This document shows positions 58,161-64,000 of a stretch of 64,000 nucleotides of DNA, piece after piece. The stretch is from Gemmatimonadota bacterium (GTDB lineage: Bacteria > Gemmatimonadota > Gemmatimonadetes > Gemmatimonadales > GWC2-71-9): positions 53,916-117,915 of the forward strand of contig QHUS01000047.1 in the NCBI GenBank assembly GCA_003222035.1, written 5' to 3'. Numbering within the stretch: the stretch's first letter is position 1; every line of letters starts with the position of its first letter. The notes beneath the pieces are model-generated. The model was not told the origin of the DNA. It did no database searches and was given only the letters and a program-made list of their open reading frames with translations. The position numbers were made by a program, and so were the translations under genes.

Positions 58161-58634
58161 ATGGCCTTCGCACTCACCTGCCCCGCGTTCGGCGAGGGCT
58201 CCGCGATCCCGGTGCGGCACACCTGCGACGGCGACGACGTCTCGCCGCCGCTCGCATGGCGCGATGCGCCCGCCGGGACACAGACGTTCGCCTTGATCTG
58301 CGATGATCCGGACGCTCCCGCCGGCACCTGGGTTCACTGGGTGCTCTACAACCTGCCGGCCAGTACGTCCGAGCTCCCCGAGAACGTCGCCAAGGTCGAG
58401 TCGCTCGACCTGGGCGGCGCGCGTCAGGGGCGAAACGACTTTCGGCGTCCGGGCTACGCGGGCCCATGTCCCCCACCGGGTCCCGCGCACCGCTACTTCT
58501 TCAAGCTCTACGCCCTCGACGCCGCGTTGCCAGTCAAGTCGGGCGCTCTGAAGAAGGACGTCGAAGCCGCGATGCAGGGCCACACACTCGCCACCGCGCA
58601 GTTGATCGGGATGTATGCGAGGAAGAAGAGATGA
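58161..58634 (+). CDS. YbhB/YbcL-family (PEBP, Raf kinase inhibitor-like) protein
   Basis: A 157-residue phosphatidylethanolamine-binding-protein fold. CDGDDVSPPLAW, the DDPDAP ligand-site loop, WVHWVLYNLP and the YGGPCPP-like GYAGPCPPPGPAHRY block are diagnostic. No signal peptide. The bacterial role is unknown. The 227 bases before it contain an AACCCCGGGG / CCCCGGGTT hairpin (about 58110-58140) but no leader ORF. The stop overlaps the next ATG. Confidence 0.9.
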   Translation: MAFALTCPAFGEGSAIPVRHTCDGDDVSPPLAWRDAPAGTQTFALICDDPDAPAGTWVHWVLYNLPASTSELPENVAKVESLDLGGARQGRNDFRRPGYAGPCPPPGPAHRYFFKLYALDAALPVKSGALKKDVEAAMQGHTLATAQLIGMYARKKR

Positions 58635-59161
58635 GGGCGCGCTGCGGTGGGTTGCTCGCGTTCGTCGTCATCCTGGGGACCCCGTCATTTCATGTCGTCG
58701 TGGTGTCTCCCGACCTTCGAGGTCTGATGAGCGCGCTCTGGGTCGAAAACAACCGGCACTGGGACGAGCTCGCCGATCAGAACACGCTGACCCAGTTGTT
58801 GGGCACCGGGAAGCCGACGCAACGAGAGTACCTCGGCTGTCTCTCCGGAGACGTCGCGGGCGACACGCTATTCGTCCGCCGACTGGTTCACGCGCGGAAT
58901 CTGAAGCAGCTGCAGTTCGCGGTGGCGGGTGACTGCGAAGGGGTGCCGGACCTGGTGGGCACCTTCCACACGCATCCCTATCGCGCCGATTCCGCCGGGC
59001 GCGCCGTCAAGGAGCGCGGTCTATCGCCGATGGACCTCCGCACGTTTACCCAGGCCCCGGATGTGGTCACGATTGTGATGTGGGATCTCGATTCGCTCGA
59101 CATCGCGGCGAAGAGTCCGGATGGCAGCGTGCTGCATCCGGTGCCGCTTACGGTCCGCTAA
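58631..59161 (+). CDS. secreted JAB/JAMM-like metalloprotease-fold protein
   Basis: A 176-residue protein with a hydrophobic N-terminal segment (LLAFVVILG) and then a JAMM pattern: E66 in EYLGCLSG, H113-T-H115-P in GTFHTHPY and S132-P-M-D135. These are the Glu, His-x-His and Ser-x-x-Asp positions of JAB/MPN+ zinc isopeptidases. The gap between HxH and SxxD is about 16 residues, longer than the eukaryotic seven. Bacterial relatives process peptides or sulfur-carrier proteins. Export of such a domain is unusual. ATG 58631 overlaps the upstream stop. Confidence 0.7.
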   Translation: MRARCGGLLAFVVILGTPSFHVVVVSPDLRGLMSALWVENNRHWDELADQNTLTQLLGTGKPTQREYLGCLSGDVAGDTLFVRRLVHARNLKQLQFAVAGDCEGVPDLVGTFHTHPYRADSAGRAVKERGLSPMDLRTFTQAPDVVTIVMWDLDSLDIAAKSPDGSVLHPVPLTVR

Positions 59162-60693
59162 CTGGCCGGCTGCACCAGGGCGTCGAACACGCCCGTCAGG
59201 ATGCGGCCGCTTCGCTTGACCTGGACCCAGATGTGGTAGTGCCCCGTCTTGGGAAAGGCATAGGGGAACGAGAGGGAGCTGGGAGCAGGGGGCAGTACGT
59301 TGCGGTGCGATACTGCTCCCTGCTCCCCGGTCCCGGCCGCCTTTTCCATCTCCGTCAGCCTCGCAGCGAGCCGCCCCCTGATCGTGTCCCCCGGCTGCCG
59401 GAGTGCGAACGTCTCGAGCGCCGCGAGCGAGACTGTGCCCGCCGGGTGGAGATGCACGAACACCGCGCCGTCGTCGCGGGTGAGCATCAGGTGACCGGCC
59501 ATCCCCATGTAGGGCTCGAGCGTAGCCGGCTTGCCCGCCGGGTCGGTTACGCTGAAGCGCAGCGGCGCGTCCTGATCGACCACGATCGGCGCAGCGCCGC
59601 GCTCCCAGGTCATGATGGACCCGTCGGCGAGCGTCTGCGAGAGACCCGTCCCCCGTCCCTCCTCCCCCGTCCGTAGCCATGCATCGTCCGGATCGGTCGG
59701 ACGCCAGGAGCGCGCCTGGCCGCCGACGTCAACCGTCGCCACGAGCGTCTGGGCGAACCCGCTCTCGTGCACGATGTCGGCGTACACCCGGTAGTGCCCC
59801 GGGACGAGCGGCGGCAGGGCGGCTTCGAAGGTCACCGAGTCGACCGGGAGGGGATGGAGGTGAGCGAAGGCGTCCAGCGTCGAGTCGCGCACTAGAAACA
59901 GATGCATCAGGTGCCCGTGGTCCGGGACGAGCGGCGTCCATTGTCGTTTGGGATTGGTCCACAAGGTGTCGTCGATGGCGAGCCGCAGCACCCGCCCGTC
60001 GCCGGCGGTGCGGACCGTCGCGGTGGCGTGGAACGGCTCGTAGAGGCCGGTACGGTAGGCGGCATCCACGCGGTTCCACCACGCCCGGCCGCCGAGCAGG
60101 GCGAGGGCGAGCACCACGGTCGCGACACCCATCGCCGCTCGGGAGCGGAGCGTGTGTCTCCGGTCGGGCTCGGCACCGGGCTCGAGCCCGCTCTCCCGCA
60201 CGGCCGCCCCGATCAGGGTGACGGCGCCCACGAACAGGAATGCGCCGAGCGCGAGCAGCGCGAGGCCCAGGGGGCGGTCGAGCGCGAGGCGGCGGGTGGC
60301 GACGGCTATGACCGGCACGAGCGCGGTTCCCGAACCCGCCGCGCCCTCGACCGTGACCTGCACGCCGTACGAGCCACCGGTCATCAACCACAGAGCCGCG
60401 CTGTACAGGGTGGAGTCTCCGGGGACCCGCTGGGCCACGTCGGGAGGCGGCGGCGCCGCGGTACGCGGGTCCCAGTAGATCGGCAGGACGAGCACGCGTC
60501 GGGCGTCCCGGGGCGACAGGAGGCGAACGGTGATTTGCGCGAGCCCCGGCACCACACCGGGACTGCGGACGATCACTCGCACGGCATAGGGGCCGGCCGC
60601 GCCCTCGAAATACGTGTCGGGACTCCCGACATGGGCGGACGTGATCAGGGCAATGGCGGCGAGCGCGGCGAATGGGACTGCGCGACGCGTCAT
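59158..60693 (-). CDS. membrane protein with duplicated His-rich modules
   Basis: A 511-residue protein: signal peptide, an extracytoplasmic strand-rich domain (about 25-135), two membrane helices (about 140-165 and 186-203), then two extracytoplasmic modules. Module 1 has HGHLMH (259-264) and HLHP (278-281); module 2 has GHLM (400-403) and HLHP (414-417). The repeated GHLM...HLHP is reminiscent of copper-handling YtkA/FixH-like secreted domains, and metal binding is plausible but not shown. The ATG at 60693 overlaps the stop of the next gene. Confidence 0.72.
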   Translation of the reverse strand: MTRRAVPFAALAAIALITSAHVGSPDTYFEGAAGPYAVRVIVRSPGVVPGLAQITVRLLSPRDARRVLVLPIYWDPRTAAPPPPDVAQRVPGDSTLYSAALWLMTGGSYGVQVTVEGAAGSGTALVPVIAVATRRLALDRPLGLALLALGAFLFVGAVTLIGAAVRESGLEPGAEPDRRHTLRSRAAMGVATVVLALALLGGRAWWNRVDAAYRTGLYEPFHATATVRTAGDGRVLRLAIDDTLWTNPKRQWTPLVPDHGHLMHLFLVRDSTLDAFAHLHPLPVDSVTFEAALPPLVPGHYRVYADIVHESGFAQTLVATVDVGGQARSWRPTDPDDAWLRTGEEGRGTGLSQTLADGSIMTWERGAAPIVVDQDAPLRFSVTDPAGKPATLEPYMGMAGHLMLTRDDGAVFVHLHPAGTVSLAALETFALRQPGDTIRGRLAARLTEMEKAAGTGEQGAVSHRNVLPPAPSSLSFPYAFPKTGHYHIWVQVKRSGRILTGVFDALVQPAS

Positions 60694-61865
60694 CGCCGCA
60701 GCCGGGCCATCCAGCTCCCCCACCACAGTCCGAGGCGGGCGGACACGACGGCGATGAGTGCCGCGATCGCGACCGTCATCGGCGTCACCGGATTCGTGTC
60801 GGCGCGCCAGAAGCGGTAGCGCCAGGGCCCGAGCCGGCTCGAGTAGTCCCATTGATCCACGCCGAAGAAATAGTTGCGGGCATGGGGGCCCAGCAGAAAC
60901 TCGGTGAAGAACCACTGGGTGACGAAAAATGTCGCGAGGAATGAGACGCCGAGGAGCAGCGACAGCCGCCAATCGCGATCTCGGCCGACACTGCGCATCG
61001 AGACGTCGATCGCCAGCGCCGGCACGATGAGCAGCAGCGGAAACGGCGGGGGGATCAGGTGCGTGACCGGGGTGAACACGGGAGCGAGCTTTGGCGTCGC
61101 GGGCGCGAGCTGGAGGATCCAGATCATCGCCAGGGAGAACGCCATGTAGCAGGCCGCGGCGGTCGTGGCGGGCCAGCGGAGCCGGATGCCGCGACCCGCC
61201 GCCACGAGCAGCAACGGGACGCCGCCGGCGGCCACCTGATAGTACAACGCGTTATGGGCGAGGTTGGCGAAGCCGATCTGCTCGATCCCGATTGTCGATA
61301 CGTTCTGGAGCAGAATGGCGATCATGTACGCGGCAAACAGACTGTAGGACCGCGGTCCCTCGCCGGGAGCGTTGCGGTTTTGCAGTGCCAACACCAGGAA
61401 CAGGGCGCCCAGCTGAAGGGCCCAGATCCCGAGCGCCAGAATGACGTGGGGTGGGGAGAGCACCTTCACGTCGAGGCCGTAGGCGTTGTGCCACCAGTTG
61501 TCGAACGGCGCCGACGTGATCATCGCGAACGCGCCCCAGATGCACACCCAGGCGCCGAGCGGGCCGCGGAAGCCCCAGAACGCCACGCTCGTGTCGCGCT
61601 GTTCCGGCGCGGGGGTGAACGTTGTCCGCAGCACCAGCCAGCCGCACGCCAGGCCCGCGAGCACGCCCCCCAGGTAGATCGCCATGTGGGCCGGGGTCCA
61701 GAACGTGTCGCGGCCGATCGAGCGATGCCAGGAGATGTCCCAGATCACGCCCACCTTCGCGCTCGTCGCCGCGACGACCGCCGCGGCGACATACCAGGGC
61801 AGGCGCGTGGCGACCGGCGCGGTGCGGATCGCCGTGCGGCTGGTTGGGATCGCGGTGCTGCTCAT
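60690..61865 (-). CDS. multi-spanning membrane protein, unknown
   Basis: A 391-residue protein with about nine to ten hydrophobic segments (e.g. WYVAAAVVAATSAKVGVIW, MAIYLGGVLAGLACGWLVL, HVILALGIWALQLGALFLVLAL, LLLIVPALAIDVSM). Conserved-looking polar elements within the membrane part are DISWHRSIGRDTFW, FDNWWHNAYGLD and VDQWDYSSRLGP. I do not recognise the family. AGAGGA precedes the ATG. It is between the solute-binding protein and the His-rich protein and is probably co-transcribed with both. Confidence 0.75.
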   Translation of the reverse strand: MSSTAIPTSRTAIRTAPVATRLPWYVAAAVVAATSAKVGVIWDISWHRSIGRDTFWTPAHMAIYLGGVLAGLACGWLVLRTTFTPAPEQRDTSVAFWGFRGPLGAWVCIWGAFAMITSAPFDNWWHNAYGLDVKVLSPPHVILALGIWALQLGALFLVLALQNRNAPGEGPRSYSLFAAYMIAILLQNVSTIGIEQIGFANLAHNALYYQVAAGGVPLLLVAAGRGIRLRWPATTAAACYMAFSLAMIWILQLAPATPKLAPVFTPVTHLIPPPFPLLLIVPALAIDVSMRSVGRDRDWRLSLLLGVSFLATFFVTQWFFTEFLLGPHARNYFFGVDQWDYSSRLGPWRYRFWRADTNPVTPMTVAIAALIAVVSARLGLWWGSWMARLRR

Positions 61866-61870
61866 TCCTC

Positions 61871-63286
61871 TTATGATCGGTCGCGCGAACCCCCCGCGAC
61901 CAGGCCCTTGCCGCGCCACTTCTCGAAGATCTTCTTCACCTGCTGGTGGGCGTCGGCCAGGGCGTCCTTCGCGGTCATGCGCCCCGTGGCCGCGTTGGCG
62001 AACATGGTGGGCAGGACGAAGGTGTCGAACACCTCGCTCTCCGCGGGGTTGGCGGGTCCCGGATGTCCGATGTTCGTCGCCCAGTCGAGGGCCGTGCTGA
62101 TCGGCTTGAGCTTGGACGGCGGGGTCGAGCCGAACGGGTCGTTTGCCGTCACCTGCTCGAGCCATTTGCTCGCGGATGCGGCCTTCTGGGCTAGCGGCGT
62201 CCCCGGGTCGGCGACGGAGCCGGGGAACGACGGGAAGTTGTACAGCTTGCTTCCCAGGACGGCGTCGCGATAATGGCCGACCAGGTCGATGAGGAACTGC
62301 TTCGCGACGTCCGGGCTCTGGGCGAATTTCCAGATCACGTAGATCCCCATCACGTGCTCGCTCGCCCAGCGCGTCCCGCGCGGGCCCTTGAGCGCCGGCA
62401 CGAAGAAGATGTCGTCCGCCACGGGAAGCTTGTTGTCCTGCGCGGTGCGGTAGGCGGAGATGGAGTTGAGGATGTAGCCGGTCTGGCGGGCGTTGAGCGC
62501 CTGGTTGTTCGACGCCGCGTTCCAGCTCATTACCGCGGGGGTCATGCCGGCCTTGAAGAGCCGCACGCCGAACTCCAACGCCTCGAGCGCCTGATCGGAC
62601 TTGAGCACGACGTTCTCGTCCTTGTCCTGCACGGAGCCGTCGAACGACCATAGCATGGCCCGGGCAGCCATGTTGGAGTCGAGCTCCTGTGACATGCCGA
62701 TCCCGATCGGAATTTGGATCTCCGGATGCTTGCTCTTGATCTGGGGAGCGGCCTTGACGAGATCCTCCCAGCCGACCGGTCCGTCCGGCATGCCGATCTC
62801 CGTCCAGATGCTCTTCAAGTAGTCGCCGGGGTCCGGGACATAGTTGTCGCTGAACCCGAACCACTTGCGCGTCACCGGGTTGTAGGTGCTGCGCTTGCAC
62901 AGGTCGAGGATCGGCCCATTCTGCCCTTCGGCTTGCTTCACCACGTCCGCCATGTCGAGCACCTGGGGCTCGAATGCCCCCGGGGGCGACAGGAACTGAA
63001 ACAGGTCGTGTCCTTGCTGCGCCGCGACCTCGGCGTTGGCCCGCGTCCCGAGGTCAGCGAGCGCGATGTGGTCGACGGTGACGTCGACCCCTTTGGCGGT
63101 TCCCCAGTCCTTGGCGTACTTATCGAACCAGACGTCGTACGACGGGACGAAATGGCTCCACTGGAGGATCTTGAGGGTCTTCTGTGGGCGCTTGATCCGG
63201 ATGGTGGGGCCGAGGGCGGCGGCGGCGACGGCCGTCCCGGTCGTCGTGACGAACTTGCGCCGATCGATACTCTTACGCTTGGTCAT
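61871..63286 (-). CDS. Tat-exported family 1 extracellular solute-binding protein
   Basis: A 471-residue binding protein with a twin-arginine signal (RRKFVTTTG then AVAAAALG). The body matches family 1 ABC substrate-binding proteins (sugar type): LQWSHFVPSYDVWFDKYAKD, YVPDPGDYLKSIWTEIGMPDGPVGWEDLVKAAP. There is no permease or ATPase gene within the window; upstream is a porin. ATG 63286 (GGAGGG upstream) is preferred over 63301. Confidence 0.87.
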   Translation of the reverse strand: MTKRKSIDRRKFVTTTGTAVAAAALGPTIRIKRPQKTLKILQWSHFVPSYDVWFDKYAKDWGTAKGVDVTVDHIALADLGTRANAEVAAQQGHDLFQFLSPPGAFEPQVLDMADVVKQAEGQNGPILDLCKRSTYNPVTRKWFGFSDNYVPDPGDYLKSIWTEIGMPDGPVGWEDLVKAAPQIKSKHPEIQIPIGIGMSQELDSNMAARAMLWSFDGSVQDKDENVVLKSDQALEALEFGVRLFKAGMTPAVMSWNAASNNQALNARQTGYILNSISAYRTAQDNKLPVADDIFFVPALKGPRGTRWASEHVMGIYVIWKFAQSPDVAKQFLIDLVGHYRDAVLGSKLYNFPSFPGSVADPGTPLAQKAASASKWLEQVTANDPFGSTPPSKLKPISTALDWATNIGHPGPANPAESEVFDTFVLPTMFANAATGRMTAKDALADAHQQVKKIFEKWRGKGLVAGGSRDRS

Positions 63287-63316
63287 TGAAAAGCCCTCCA
63301 ATGGCTCAAGGGAGCG

Positions 63317-63365
63317 GTGTCAGGTGTCAGGTGCCGGGTGTCAGGCCCGTATCACCTGACACCCG
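63317..63365. repeat. GTGTCAG tandem units with hairpin
   Basis: Units GTGTCAG, GTGTCAG, GTGCCGG, GTGTCAG are followed by an 11-bp inverted repeat, CGGGTGTCAGG (63335-63345) and CCTGACACCCG (63355-63365), nine-base loop. It lies between the porin stop and the solute-binding protein start on the minus strand and could end porin transcription; no T-tract is seen. Confidence 0.75.
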
Positions 63366-63379
63366 AAACCTGGCACCTC

Positions 63380-64000
63380 TCAGAACGTGTACAGCACGCT
63401 GAGCGCGTACTGGTCGGCGCTCGTCACTCCGGTGTTCCACTGGGTCACCGAGCGGTAGTATTCAAGTCCCAGTGCGTAGCGGCCCGCCCGGAACCGCAGC
63501 AACGCGTCGCCCACGTGACTCGCCTGGCGGAGGAGCGCGGCCGTGGGGTGGTCCTGCGTGAACCGCTGCAGGTCCGGCTGGTCCAACCCGTAGTGAGCCC
63601 ACAAGCTCCAGTGCGGAGTAAAGTCGTAACCCGCTTGGGCCCAGGCACCCCAGCCGCGGATGTCGCCCTGCGCAGGCGCGGACTGCGTGATGTGTCCGAA
63701 CTGCTGTCCGATCGCCTTGCCGTAGTAGAAGTTCCCGTGGACGGTGAAATGCCCCGGGGCGACACTGCCGCCCGCCTCGAACGCGTTCCCGGTCATGTCG
63801 GATCCCGTGACGCCCGTGCCGGTTGTGTCTTTCCAGTCGATATGACCGACCACGTAAACGCTCCAGCTCAACTTCGCGGACCGTTTGGCCAAGTTGAGCT
63901 TGCCCTCGAGCTGGGGCAGCCCGGAGGCCTCGCCTGTACCGATGTTGCTGGTGCTGTCCCGCGGATTGCCCGGAGCGGTCGGCCCCGAGCCCTTCATCAC
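63380..64000 (-). CDS. outer membrane beta-barrel porin, N-terminus outside window
   Basis: The last 206 codons of a gene that continues past the right edge. Alternating amphipathic strands (SVYVVGHIDW, FTVHGNFYYGKAIG, AWAQAGYDFTPHWSLWAHYG, RYALGLEYYRS) end with VLYTF; the terminal Phe is the BAM-recognised C-terminus of outer membrane barrels. Together with the Tat-exported binding protein 93 bases downstream it suggests an uptake unit across both membranes. Confidence 0.75.
   Translation of the reverse strand: MMKGSGPTAPGNPRDSTSNIGTGEASGLPQLEGKLNLAKRSAKLSWSVYVVGHIDWKDTTGTGVTGSDMTGNAFEAGGSVAPGHFTVHGNFYYGKAIGQQFGHITQSAPAQGDIRGWGAWAQAGYDFTPHWSLWAHYGLDQPDLQRFTQDHPTAALLRQASHVGDALLRFRAGRYALGLEYYRSVTQWNTGVTSADQYALSVLYTF

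Overview
This 64 kb window is GC-rich chromosomal DNA from a diderm bacterium: it encodes beta-barrel porins, lipoproteins and signal peptides, a succinylase-type diaminopimelate (DAP) pathway, and a large VPS10/BNR-type secreted protein. The gene content and style (DUF4349-type lipoprotein, DPP-IV peptidase, agmatine deiminase pair, two-component operons) most resemble Gemmatimonadota. That placement is an inference from gene content and was not tested by a search. I saw no tRNA, rRNA, CRISPR array, transposase or phage gene.

Layout. 0-4 kb: the end of a LigD-type polymerase gene, a hydrolase, an EVE-domain protein, a tiny bTHX ribosomal protein gene (1993-2118), a protein with a duplicated domain, and a Y-family polymerase. 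4-12.4 kb: an array with a 13-bp period, an ACT protein, an HtrA protease, a 1110-residue BNR/sortilin-like protein, a DUF4349 lipoprotein and unknowns. 12.4-18.1 kb: a minus-strand lysine/DAP operon lysC-dapE-dapB-dapA-dapD with proC, joined by overlapping start/stop codons. 18.4-22.6 kb: an esterase and an amt-glnK-porin nitrogen unit preceded by three evenly spaced palindromes. 22.6-29.2 kb: a minus-strand histidine operon hisG-C-B-H-F-(A-I-E fusion)-D with a hisL leader. 29.3-33.3 kb: a divergent sulfur unit (Cys leader, sat remnant, cysI, cysG). 33.3-35.0 kb: Ile leader plus citramalate synthase. 35.0-39.7 kb: gltB with its own leader. 39.8-46.5 kb: a PEP-mutase-like protein, a DPP-IV peptidase, an MFS carrier, an acyltransferase and a TPR lipoprotein. 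46.7-57.9 kb: two sensor kinase/regulator systems, the agmatine-to-putrescine pair and a beta-lactamase-fold hydrolase. 58-64 kb: a PEBP protein, a secreted JAMM-like protein, a membrane/His-rich/solute-binding cluster and a partial porin.

The most striking content is four small leader ORFs followed by Rho-independent terminators, ahead of amino-acid biosynthesis operons. hisL carries HHRHHHRH, the Cys leader carries CCPLCCAMC, the cimA leader is Ile-rich and the gltB leader is Asn-rich. All four have an imitation of the terminator's 3' arm within the leader's 3' half, as in classical 2:3 antiterminators. For His, Cys and Ile the best promoter puts transcription start at or within one base of the ATG, so these leaders may be leaderless. 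The His and Cys promoters are divergent and their -35 boxes are the two arms of one perfect inverted repeat (29237-29267).

Two genes in these operons look damaged. hisH carries a frameshift at a C8 run plus a missing internal segment, and its C-terminal part is in frame with hisF. sat keeps only the C-terminal part of ATP sulfurylase. Either these are real lesions or they are assembly errors; reads would decide.
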